This document shows, piece after piece, positions 32,501-43,700 of a stretch of 64,000 nucleotides of DNA. The stretch covers positions 316,976,783 to 317,040,782 of the forward strand of contig CM062820.1 of NCBI GenBank assembly GCA_031772625.1. Reading direction: 5' to 3'. The position numbers and the translations under genes are program-made. Below the pieces are notes generated by a model that was given only the letters and a program-made list of their open reading frames with translations, was not told the DNA's origin and did not search any database. The stretch's first letter is position 1, and each line of letters starts with the position of its first letter. The stretch is from Pinus tabuliformis (lineage: Eukaryota; Streptophyta; Pinopsida; Pinales; Pinaceae).

Positions 32501-32969
32501 GATTGGGAAACCAAGATAGTAAGTAGTCTCATGGACTAACACTCTTTGATGATATCATATGGTATCCAAGATAATATTGGTCGAAGAGGACTGATATCCT
32601 TTGAGGATTGGGAATCCAAGATAAGAATACTCCTTAAAGGACATACCTTGTGAACATTCGGATGGGGCATGTGCCTTGAGAGGGTGAGGTATCCATATGT
32701 ATGTCTCTCAGCATTATGCTCCAGTCTTGTGGAGAGTTAGAGCTTAACAAGTAAATGCCTTTCTATATTGTAATTTGACAATGTTGGTTATGATGTTGAT
32801 GCATAAAGATGGCTTATCAATCCGACTCTTCTTATGAGAATATTTCAATTTGAGAAGTATTTTTGTACCAGCTATGGAAATATGAATACCTCTCTAGTTA
32901 AGAGGGAGTGTTAAAAAATGTAACTAGGTTCAACCTTCAAAATATCTTCGTACTTATATCATTGTATAT
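29589..32969. other. Unassigned AT-rich stretch without recognisable genes
   Basis: All frames are short. Features seen are a cluster of AAACCCTA-type words (about 31430-31900), a segment with a second copy at 34393 (31824-32195), and two similar copies of a phrase like CTTGAGGATTGGGAAACCAAG near 32495 and 32610. The end, AAGAGGGAGTGTTAAAAAATG (about 32900), resembles a polypurine tract running into a TGTT LTR start of a copia-type element. No copia protein can be read in the 3 kb before it. Confidence 0.4.
31824..32195. repeat. First copy of a 0.37-kb duplicated segment
   Basis: It matches 34393-34770 in the same orientation at roughly 90 % by eye. The other copy has about 16 extra bases (TTAGAAAATTGATAGG-like) in the middle. 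It lies to the left of the F LTR, and the second copy lies at the right-hand break of the F fragment. Confidence 0.85.
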
Positions 32970-33516
32970 TTGTACTTAAATTCATTAATAACAATGTACT
33001 TAAAACAGTTTACATGCAAAAAGGAAATAAACTAGCTCAAGCGATGGTAGCTTATCTCTAAGAAGAGATGTGGCAACTATATGACTTCTTAATTGTGTTA
33101 CAATGAGGCTGAAATGACTATTTATTACTTAGAAACAATGGAAATCCATAAACATCCAAAAACCTAACCCTAGGAGTTGAAGCGACAAAAGTGTATGGGC
33201 CCTGATGGGGTAAATTGGTACACTAACTTCCCGGGGTTGTAACTTTGGCATACGATCTCTGTTGGATGTGTATGATGCCTCGTTAGAATGATATATCTGA
33301 GGAATACAACTTTTGAAAGCAAGCCCTTATCATATGGTTTTGGTTTTCTTGTTTTCCAAAAAAAATGTTGTTTAGGGCCTCAAAACTGCTCTAGAAGTTC
33401 AGGACTCGAAGAACTACCAAAAATAGTAAATTGTGCTACAATTAAGGAATAAAAAAGAAGCAATGGTGGGGGTCCAAGTGGAATAGATGGGTGGCTGCCA
33501 ATATCCACCTTGATCA
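32970..33516 (-). repeat. 3' LTR of element F (left fragment)
   Basis: It aligns with the LTR at 62968-63572, with about 85 % identity in the better parts. On the minus strand it starts TGATCAAGGTGGATATT, right after the polypurine tract AAGGGGGGAGGAA. The left border is blurred: clear similarity begins at about 32970, while a full-length LTR would reach about 32910. Confidence 0.75.
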
Positions 33517-33519
33517 TTC

Positions 33520-34390
33520 CTCCCCCCTTAGGAAGCTGCAATGGTCCCCATTGCGTTGAGTGCCTCCATGAGATGGGGAAACTTCTACTGAACTTGGTAC
33601 CTAGTGAGCCACTTGCCTTGGTGCAGGAGTTGGTTAGATTTTACAACCTGATACAGTTGGATCTTCTGCTGGAAATTTTTCTTGATCTATTTTTCCATGA
33701 TCCGATTAGTCATGGCATGTTCCATGTAGGTTGGGTCTAGCTCTGTTGGTGTGAGTTGTTCAGCAATGTCTAATGTGTCCAGGAATAGTGGAAAGTAAGG
33801 TCGAAGGTGGTCCACATTGAACACTACGTGCAGGCCAAGGAATGGGGGAATGTTGAGCTCAAAATCATTTTCTCACATATCCTTGGAGATGGTGTAAGGC
33901 CCATATCAGATTGGTATGAGCTTATGATGGGCTCTAGCGAGGTTCTCTTTCTGTAGATATAACCAAAAAATTTCACCCACCAGAAACTTATGGGGCACCC
34001 AATGTTGATCATGTCGTTTTTTGTATTTGGCATTGGCTTTCTTCAGGATGTCGGGAACTTGTTGGCAGATGTGTTGAATGCCCTTAATAAACCTGGTGGC
34101 TTTATCAACTTTGGACTGAACATAGATAGATTCTTCCTGTGTAGTTGCAAAAGGCAATGCAACATCAAGGGGACATAATGGTTGAAATCCCATACCTACT
34201 TCAAAGGGGTTGTGGCCAGTCGAGCTATGGAGAGCTCTATTATATATGTGTTGCACATAAGGAAGACTCTCATCCCATGCCCATGGATTCTTAGAGATTT
34301 ACATGCGTAGTATGTACACAATCATCCTATTGACGACCATTGTCTAGCCATCAGTCTAAGGGTGGAATGCAGTCGACTTGGTGAGCTTGA
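33520..34390 (-). pseudogene. Integrase end and chromodomain of element F
   Basis: On the minus strand the frame starts within the integrase core (KSTAFHP, stop, TDG, stop, TMVVNRM). The two stops replace Gln codons, and the catalytic Glu position reads Met. It continues through the best-preserved part, 34256-33906 (HIYNRALHSSTGHNPFEVGM), and the VFNVDHLRPYFP motif. The region around QKIQLYQVVKSNQLLHQGKW and LTRYQVQ is chromodomain-like and ends just before the PPT and LTR. Such chromodomains steer integration to marked chromatin. The fragment starts abruptly at 34390, and the integrase N-terminus and most of the core are missing. It is probably the 3' end of the element whose 5' part lies at 59731-63572. 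Confidence 0.75.
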
Positions 34391-34796
34391 GTTAGGTTTA
34401 GGAGTATTTGTGGATTGTAACTAGAACCCTCGAAATACCTTTTGAGAAATCATAGGAACCCTAGAATTTTCTTGATGATATTGTACCTACAACTGCGTGA
34501 TTTGAACATGGAACACATGGATTGCATAAATAGAACTATTGATGGATTAATAAACATGAGAGTAGAATTGATATTAGAAAATTGATAGGACATATGAGGA
34601 AGAATTATGACATGTGCCAGAAGTTGCAAGGAAGCTCAACTCTTTGTAGAAAACAAATGTATCAGTTGATAACAATGTTGCTTTTTGATTAACAAGATCC
34701 AAGAAGGTCGAAATTTGATATGATGTGGTGATATTAGGAGTTGAGAAACCCTATCATAAATATGTAATGGGAAAGAAGGTTGAAGCTTAGATGTGA
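34391..34796. repeat. Second copy of the duplicated segment at the deletion scar
   Basis: 34393-34770 repeats 31824-32195. It separates the broken integrase of F from the truncated LTR of H and belongs to neither. The last 26 bases (34771-34796) are unassigned. Confidence 0.8.
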
Positions 34797-35994
34797 TGAT
34801 TTGAAGGATAAGGAGATAAGTAGATGGCCTAGGCACGGCTTAGAAGGATAAGGAAACGATGGAGTGGTGCTGCGCAGTGTAAATGAAACAAATCACCCCT
34901 GTCTTGCGTATAACCGAAATGTCATCAACCTACTCTAACTGTTTTATTAGAAACCAAAGAACAGCAATGTCGTTTTCAAGGGAAAATCGTGCATGGGGCT
35001 GAAACAAAGAGTTATTGTTCAAGATCTAAATGCATGGACACTTCTACAAACGGAAATATTACGTTAAAGCTTGCATGAACATGTAAAACTATGTTTTTGG
35101 TGGGTGGCATGGGCTGCAATCCCAATCTCTAAACAGAGGTGGAAGTGAGTGTGCAATCAACCCTTTTTTTGGAGCTCTGATCAATTCTAATCTCCTTACT
35201 CTAATCTAAACTACTGAAAGCAACTTTGTTCCTAAAACTAACCTACTTAATCACACCAAGAAGTTCAACTCAACAAACTGTGTTTCCAAATGCATGTGAA
35301 GGAAAGAAATACAATGCTGAAAGAAAAGTAACAATACAAAGAAAAGGAGGTCTATTGCTCTCAGGTTGGGCCCAACCCTGAGAGCTATAACTCCTCTAAG
35401 AACTCAGAATTGAACTCAAATCTGCCTGCCTTTCATTAAAAGATAATAGTCATCAGTCTCATAACATGCCAAAAATGGCTTACAAAAAGCAAAACAGAGC
35501 TATCAGCTCGTAGTCCAGAATAAACAACAAAGGTTCAAAAGTTCCCATCGAAGGCTACAGCCTCAATATTTATACATTATGAGGGCCAAGCTGGCCTCCT
35601 AAATTAGTGGGGCTTGGCTGACCAACTAAAAGTAAACTGTTGTTCCCTTAGAATCTGTTGGCTGCCTTCTAGCTCGGTGGTGATAGCTGTTGGAGCTCGG
35701 AGTTGTGGGTGGAGATCACGAGGAAGGCCATTCAATGCCGTGGACAACCTTCCTACAAAACCTCAATGCCACCTTGGCTGTCTCCTAGCCTTCATCTGCG
35801 TGGTTTTGCTCCATTTAATGTCAAAAAACCTTAAATAAACATGTATTAGCCACCTAGGAATAGTGACTGCCCTTCATTCGTACAAATAACATAAATATAC
35901 TAAAAAATGATGCATAAATGATGAAAAATGAAGGGTTGAGCAAGGGTAAGTAGGCCAAATGAGCCCAAAATGTTACCAAATTTGGGGCTCATCA
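34797..35994 (-). repeat. 3' LTR of element H (truncated)
   Basis: It starts TGATGAGCCCC on the minus strand and matches 48638-47445. The remaining part, present at 46553-47444, is missing. The apparent TGAT at 34797 is close to the break and not the true LTR end. A TATAAATA-type element lies near 35570. Confidence 0.88.
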
Positions 35995-36032
35995 TCACCC
36001 CCCAGCTAAAATATTTTCTCATCCTTGAGCAA

Positions 36033-38873
36033 CTAATCCAGCTCCTCATCCTTCATTGCCTTTACTGCCACCCTTACATCCCAAGACTCTGTAGTAGTGT
36101 CCTCCTTGCTGATATGGAACCCAGCCTTTCTGTTCACCTCTTCCCACTGTTCATTATCATCTTTCTCTGTGCTGCCTTCCATCAATCCTAGCAGCAGTGG
36201 TGGGCTTAGCTTGAGGCCAATCCAACTGGCCTGGAGGTTTTGCATGGATTTCTTATAGAGGGCCACCCGCACTAGAGCTTCCCTCATCCGAGTTGGGGTA
36301 TGATACTCTCTGATTTTCAGACTGTGGGCCAATGTATTCCATCGGCGGGTGCAAGCTTGGACGGAGTTGTCTCCTAACAGTCTCTCCATGTCCTCAAAAT
36401 GCGCTATGGCCTGGGCCTACTGATCCATATATCTCAATGAAGCTTGAGGGTCGGTGGACAAGTGTTGGTGTGTCGAGATTAGTGCAACTGGATCCCCTGG
36501 TTCTGCTCTAATTAGCAATGGCTCATTCAGCTCTCGGTTCATGACCACTTTGGCTTCTGCTGCTCTTTTGTCCTCATGGTTCAACCATGAGGCAAATGCC
36601 ATTAATTTCATATCTCCTAAGGCCTTATTGGGATCCCATGAAATTACATTAGGCAGGGCCAAATTATGGAGGTAGAACTCCGCTAATTTGGCCTTATCCT
36701 CTGATGAGCTGGTACTGCATAATTCAGTGAATTGCTGCGGGTCTTGGAGCTGAGAGATACCCCTTTGCACCAAGGTATTGATTTGAAATTGTAGCCATTG
36801 GTCTTTCAGGTACAGGCCATAGGATTTGGCCGGCTGTCTGCATTGTATAGCATCCATGGCCCAACTGGCCATGCAGGCCAATTGTGCCTCTTTCTGCTGC
36901 AGCTGTTGTCTGAGAGCTTGCACCTCAATTTGTGCTTACTGTTCTGCTTCCTGTAGATGCAAGGTTGGCTCCCCAAGACCGGTTTGCAGTTCCTTTTTGC
37001 CGTGCTGTCTTGCTGTGATGTCCCCGGAGGATGTGCCTGTTCCTCTCCTCAGCTCTTGTAGCTGCAGTCTAAGTTTTTCGTTTTCTTACTGTAGGAACAC
37101 CCGTTGGCAATTTGCCACGTGTTTAGCCATGGCTAATTCACTTCTGGCCTCCTTAAGTTGCTCTTCCAAGGGGCCTATGTCCGCCACACCTTTTGATTTG
37201 GCTATTTTCATCCACGTGTGTGATCGTACTCTCTCTTCCTCCAATGCAAAGAACAATGGCACAGTGAATTTTTGTGGTATAATTTTACCAGCCTCTAAGA
37301 AGTTGTAATATGAACTTAGACTTGGCTGAGGGCTAGGCTCTGGAATATGCTCTTTCTCTACTTCTTTTGGTGGCTCTACTTCGCCCTCCCTCGGTGGTGA
37401 TGAGGGTGCTTCCCCTTCCATCCTCTCTGTTTCCTTAAGCCGGGCTAAGGTTTCCTGTAGAGCAGCTTCAGCATCCTGTAGCCGGACTTTTGAGGCCAAT
37501 TGGTCTAACCTTTCTTTCCAAGTAGTTTTCTTCGGGCTCCCCCTCTCATAGGTGACTGATATCTTTGAGGGGGACCTCTCCTTGGGCGAAGTAGGGGCAT
37601 CATCTATAGTGATTGGGCTGCTGGATGGAGGCTGTGGCTTGCCCGTCTTTATTCTCACACTTCTCCTAGCTTTAAAATATAGAGGGGCCTCCCTCTTTCT
37701 CTTTTCCTTGGGCTTAGGAGGTGTACTGAGGGCGGCCAGCATAGCTGTTGCCTCCCTTGCAAGAACATTGGCCTTCTTTTCCCTTGGTTTTCTTTTCTCA
37801 GGGCTTCCTGTAGAAGGCCCTTTTTCAGCTGATTTCGGGCTTCCTGTAGAAGCCGGTTTCGGTTTTCCTGTAGGAACAGGTGGCACCACTTTAGGTTGCT
37901 TTGCTGAGGGTGTTTTACTTTTTGACTTGGTCGAGGCTGCTGTCGAGGTGCCTTTGCTGATGTGGACCTGCTCAGCCTTGTCCACTCTGCTTTGTAATCT
38001 TTTCTCTCTGGCCGTCAACATGGGTGTGTCATCCTTCTCTTTGGCACCCTTTTTCTCTTGTTTCTTCTTTTGCTCTTTCTTCTACTCCGTGGTCGTGGTC
38101 TTCTGGCCTTTTTCTTTCTTCCCTGCGGGCACTGCCTCCTTCTCCTCACTGCTGGATGAACCGAGCTCTTCGGTCAACATCTTTATATCACCATCCTTGG
38201 TCAAATTTCTGAAGGCTTCCCATGAGAGAGGAACCTTGTATGTGTGGAGTGCATCCTCCACGAGGAGTTTAATGAGTCCATGGTGGGCTACCTGGTCTGG
38301 TGTGCCTTCTTTCAACTTGGTGGCACATTCAATCATAGACTGTAGTAGAAAGTAGGGGATACTTAGTTTATTTTCTACAGGTAGGTCCATCTGATGCCTT
38401 AATTCCGTGAGTAACCAAAAATGGTACCCATATACAATGCTAAACCGACCTTCGCAGGTGATGTACTTCATAATCTGGAGGCTAACTTCACTCCAAAGTG
38501 GCAGTAAGCTGGTTCTACGAACCCCGTTTTTATCTTCTGAGAATTCCTCCTCTGGGGGGAAGAATTCCTTCTTAGCCTTCTGGCCCAATTTCCTCTCTTC
38601 TTTATCCCATGGTAATCCCATTGGGAGCTCAATAACTCGGCTAATGAATTGTGGGGTGAGTCTGAGACTCAAACCCCTGAAGTTGACGGTGGCCAATGTT
38701 TTGGATTTCGGCTTCAGAGCTTGCAAGAACTCCTCTGCCACCTCATCGTCATAGCCCTGCAATTTGTCGCAGAACGACATCTATTGCGCTTGCGTGAATA
38801 GCTCCACCACCTCAGGATTCTCTCTTAGCTTTGTTGAGTCTGTTGGTTCCCTTCTGATGAACCCACCCGGCAT
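36033..38873 (-). pseudogene. 3' ORF of element H in the env-like position (five in-frame stops)
   Basis: One frame of about 946 codons starts MPGGFIRREP (38873) and ends 38 bases before the LTR. It has five stops and no frameshift. Residues of about 1-220 resemble the 3' ORF of J (YGYHFWLLTELR, KLSIPYFLLQS) and, from memory, the putative plant transposon protein domain of Athila-type ORFs. The middle (about residues 265-420) is rich in Lys, Pro and Ser with TGSPK-type repeats and is nuclear-localisation-like. Coiled-coil-forming stretches lie near residues 445-500 and 575-665. I see no signal peptide or transmembrane segment, so envelope function is doubtful. Four stops follow Gln codons. 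Confidence 0.7.
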
Positions 38874-40570
38874 GGTGAAAAACTGCTGCGTTAGCTGGAG
38901 GTGGCAAGTGCGGAAGAAAATTGGCCTACTGGGACAGAGCGTAGAATTACGCCTCTGCCACGCATACAATTCACGAAAACTTATCTCCCGATGAGCCTTA
39001 ACACGGCTTAATTATAACTCACATCCTGTAGGATGACAATTCATGCAAACGACAGACAATACTTGCAATTTTTTTACGACCAGACTGTAGAACGTCGACT
39101 CTGCCACCCTCGAAACCAATTGCATGGAAGGTTCAGGCTTACCTTTTTAATCCGCCACCTTTTGACGTGAGGAACCCAATTTCCTGTAGAAGCAGCTTTC
39201 CTGTAGAAGCAGCGCACGAATTCTGGAGGATACTGCAGTGGGTCTGCGCTCTCTGTGCTGCTTAACAGACGTTCGAATGGCTGAAGACTTGGAGTGTCGA
39301 GCTTCAGAGGAATCCGGATGCTCACTCGACTTTCAAACGCCTGATGATAAATGCGTGGGGTGGTGATCTAGCCGATAGATTTGAATCCGGCAGAATTCGT
39401 GGCGCGGGGGTGAGCTGTCCCTGCCGGACCGTTGGATGACGTCGTCTACTCATTCTACTGTAAGTTCCCTGACTGCCGCATCATTCCCCGCAGATCCGCC
39501 GCCGCCATTTCGGTTAAAACACGCTTCTCCCCGACTGGACGGTTCTCACGTGTCCACTACCCGTTCTTTTCCACGGCCACCATTCTACACATCCGACTAG
39601 ACCAGCTGACTGGTCGACGTGGCTAGTCGAATGGCCATACGATCGCTCAACCCATTCACTTCACACTTGCAAACATTTCAAAGTAATATTCATGCAATTC
39701 GACGAAAGAAAGGGTGAGGCACTTACCTGTGCGGCCGCGACATGATTTTTCAGGCTCTTGGACGACGATGACTAGATTTGGTTGTTGCTGCTTGATTGCA
39801 CAGGCCCGGAGGCTCCTCTTCACAGGCTGCTAACGATGAAGCTTATGATTCGGCTACATGTGCCTGCGTTATCCTTGCATGTTGCAGGCGATGGAATGGT
39901 GTACACTCTAGTTGGCTTAACTGCTACGGGACTCCTGCAGGATGTCCTGTAGCAGTTTTTCCTCCTCAGGTGCATGTTGAATGATGAAGACAGCGGTATC
40001 ACGATCACGCTCACAGGGCCCCTGGATGGCTGTGATGGGTATTGCATGGCATCTCAGCATCTTTTTTTTTATTTAAAAATCATTTCCTCTTGATAACTCA
40101 ACGATTTGTTTTGATTGTGCAGGTACTTTTATTGCATGTCAATTGGGGTGGTAGCAGAAGGTGACAGCAGTGTATGATGGAGGAAATAGTAGCTTGCATG
40201 CCTCCATGTCGAACCTTAGTCGTTAGATCTCCTCACATAATGAATTCTGGGCCGTCCCGAACTTCTACAGGAAGTTTCCTGTAGAAATACAGAACTTCCT
40301 ATAGAAAGTCTGCACCTTCCTGTAGAAGACTAAGCTGTGATGAAATCGTGCCCATACCTTGGAGAAGATGAGTGTTTTTGGAGGAGGTGCTGGTGAGGTC
40401 TCCTGGCAGCATGATAAGGATCCTTGACTTTGAGTTGAGAGACCTCCTCTCCTTCATAAAATACCTGCAACCTGCATGCATTGCCACATTATAAACTTGT
40501 TGTCCCTGTCTTTTTTTTTTGCTTATTGTTTTTTTTCTTTTTTCTTTTTTCTTCTTTTTTTAAAGATAGC
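38874..40570 (-). other. Element H spacer between pol and the 3' ORF, left part
   Basis: No gene is supported. The word TTCCTGTAGAA or its reverse complement occurs repeatedly, for example near 39181, 39194, 40263-40286 and 40317. At 40263-40286 two copies form an inverted repeat with a 2-base spacer. T-rich runs begin at about 40510. Confidence 0.5.
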
Positions 40571-40794
40571 AGGGGCGCCTCAATGAGGTTTTCACCCTTG
40601 CCATCTGCCTTAAACACCTCAGAGAGGTTTTCACTCAAGGATCTTTTTCAAATCTTTTTTTTTTTTTGAAAGACAATAGGGGCGCCTCAATGAGGTTTTC
40701 ACCCCTACCACCTGCCTTGGGAGCCTCAGAAAGGTTTTCACCCAAGGATCTTTATTTTTTTTTTTTTTTTTTTTTTCTTTTTTTTTTAGATCTT
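40571..40794 (-). repeat. Hairpin-prone repeat block after the H pol gene
   Basis: A phrase of the type GCGCCTCAATGAGGTTTTCA occurs four times (near 40575, 40614, 40681 and 40730), separated by T runs. Each carries CCTC...GAGG arms. J has the same block at about 51730-51930. The block lies directly behind the pol stop. Confidence 0.75.
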
Positions 40795-43700
40795 TCAGGG
40801 TATGCCCAAAGCAGAGGCAGAACCCTTCTCTATGACCATCACTGATTTCTCCACAGTTTTGATGAACTCTTGTCTTGAGAGAGGTTTCCTGTAGATCTTC
40901 AGTCGATGCCCATTGACAAGCATGGGGATGGACTCCTCATCAATGGTCCGAATAAGAACATATCCATTGTCATGACATTTTTCCACTGCATATGGTCCCA
41001 GCCATCTGGTTCTCAGCTTCCCCTTGAAATCTTTGTGCCTGGAGTCATACAACAGCGCCCAATCTCCTGGCTGGAATTGCTTGTCATTGAGGTGTTGGTC
41101 ATGCCACACCTTTCTTTGAAGTTGAACCACTTCTGAGTGAAGGAGGGCCTGCATTCGGTGCTCGTCCAGTCCATTCAGCTGCAATAACCTTTCTTGTTGG
41201 GCATGGCTGAGATCTAGGTCCAGCTGAGTTGCCAACTTCAAAGTGTTGTACTCAAATTAAATTGACAGCAAAGCTCTCTTCCCATAGACCAGCTCATAAG
41301 GTGTGAAGCCGATTGTGGTCTTCCAAGTGGTGTTGTAAGCCCATGTGGCCTCAACCAGGCGATCTGCCCAATCTTTCCTACTGCTGCTCACTACCTTGGT
41401 CAGAATCCCTTCCAATGCTCTATTGGTGACTTCCACTTGCCCATTTGCCTGAGGATGATAGGGGGTGGAAGTCCTATGCTTGATTTTGTGATGAGCTAGT
41501 AGGTCTTCAATAAAGTTGGATGTGAACTGGCTTCCTTGATCGGTGACTAGCTCTCTTGGGTAGCCAAATTTGTAGAAGATGTTTTCTCTTAAGAACTCAA
41601 ACACCTTTTCTTCTGTTGCTGCTATGATTGCCTTAGTTTCTGCCCACTTTGTCAGGTAGTCAGTGCACACAATGATGTAAGACCTTTGCCTCGAAGGAGG
41701 GTTGATTGGACCCACAAAGTCCATAACCCACTTCTCAAATGGCTCAAGAGTCACTTGAGGTTGAAGAGGCATCTCATCCCTTTGAGTCGGTTTCCCCATT
41801 CTTTGGCATCGGTCACATTGGCTGATATATCTTCTGACATCTTGATGAAGTGTGGGCCAATAGTAGCCTGCCTGCAGGATTTTGAAGGCAGTCCTCTTTG
41901 CTGCAAAATGTCCCCCACAAGGCCCATCATGACAGGTGAGGAGGATATCAAAGACTTCCTCCTCCCTTACACAATGCCTTAAGATCTGATCAGGGCCAAG
42001 CTTGAACAGGTTGCCCCCGATCCAAGTAAATGAGGCACTTTTTCTGATGATTCTGCTCTTCTATCTTGAGGACAGGTGCAGAGGGAACTGTGCGGAAACA
42101 AGGTAGTTCGCTATATCAGCAAACCATGGAGAGAGTACTGAAATAGCAAACAGATGTTCATCGGGCATCTGGTCATCCACTTTACCATCCTCATCTGCAG
42201 ACAAGTCCAATCTAGATAAGAAGTCAGCAACAACATTTTCTTTACCTGGTTTGTCAACAATGGTCAAATCAAACTGCTGCAAAAAAAGTAACCATCTAAT
42301 AATACGAGCATTCACGTCTGGTTTATTCATTAAATATCTAATTGCAACATGATCAGTATGTACAAATGTTTGATAGCCAGTGATATAATGTCGGAACTTG
42401 TTCAGTGCATGGACCACGGCCAGGAATTCTTTCTCAGTTACAGTGTAATTCAGTTCAGCTTTGGATAAGTTTTTGCTAACAAAGTAAATGGCATATGGAA
42501 GTTTTTGTTCAACTTGTCCTAAAGCTGCCCCTATGGCTTTGTTCGAGGCCTCAGTGTGGATGTGGAAAGGTAGGGCCCAGTTTGGACCTCTCAAGATTGG
42601 GGCAGACACCAACTTGTCCTTTAATTCATTTAGAGCCCTCTGACAATCGTCAGTCCATTTAAACTCCACATCCTTTGCCAAGAGGCCAAACAATGGCGAG
42701 GCTAACTTGCTGAAGTCTTTAATGAATCTCCTGTAATACCCTGCTAATCCTAAGAAACTCCGGACACCCCTTACCTTTTGAGGAGGTGGAACCTTCTTGA
42801 TGAGAGCAATTTTGTTAGGATCCACCTGTAACCCTTGGCAAGAAATGGTATGGCCTAGCACGGTCCCTTCAGTCATCAGGAATTCACATTTTTCAGGACT
42901 AAGGGACAGGTTCATCTCAATGCATTTGGTTAGGACTTTTCCCAAGTTGGACAATGCTTCGTGGAAGTTGGACCCATAAGGAGTGAAGTCGTCCATATAG
43001 ATTTCCACTGCATCATGGACCAGCTCCGAGAAGATTCTCAAGACAGCTCTCTGGAAGGTAGCAGGAGCATTGCATAGCCCAAAGGGAAGAACTCGGTAGG
43101 CAAAGGTACCCCAAGGACAAGTGAAGGTGGTCTTATCTTGGTCTTCCGGGCTGATTTGGATTTGGTTGTACCCGCTAAACCCATCTAGGAAAGAGAAGAA
43201 CTTCTTTCCTGCCAGTCCATCCAACACTTGATCTATGAAAGGTAGAGGAAAATGGTCTTTCTTGGTAGCTTTGTTCAGTTCTCGGTAGTCCACACAGATT
43301 CTCCACTTCCCATTTTTCTTGGGAACCAACACCAGAGGGGACACCCATTCGCTATCCGAGATGGGGTAGATGAATCCGGCATCCAGCAGTTTTTGCAGTT
43401 CTTCCTTGACAATGTCCTTAAGGGCTGGATTCATTCTCCTCTGGGGTTGCCTAACCGGTTTACAGTCCTCTTTGATGTATATGTGATGGGTACAGACCGA
43501 AGGATGGACTCCTTTCATCTCCTTATAGCTCCAAGCAAAAGCATCTAGATGATTGGCCAACAGGCTACACAGCTCCTTTTCCTGGGAAGGAGATAGGGAG
43601 GAGCTAATCTTTAACGTTCTCTCAGGGCCGAACTCCACATTTTTTATTCTGGGAGTGACAGGGTTGGTCGCACAAAGATCCACTAGGGCGCTAGCTTGGG

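Noticed and set aside
37552-38355. 267-codon plus-strand ORF rich in Ser, Leu and Phe
   Set aside because: It is the antisense shadow of the Lys/Glu-rich part of the H 3' ORF. The minus frame has homology to J and this one does not.
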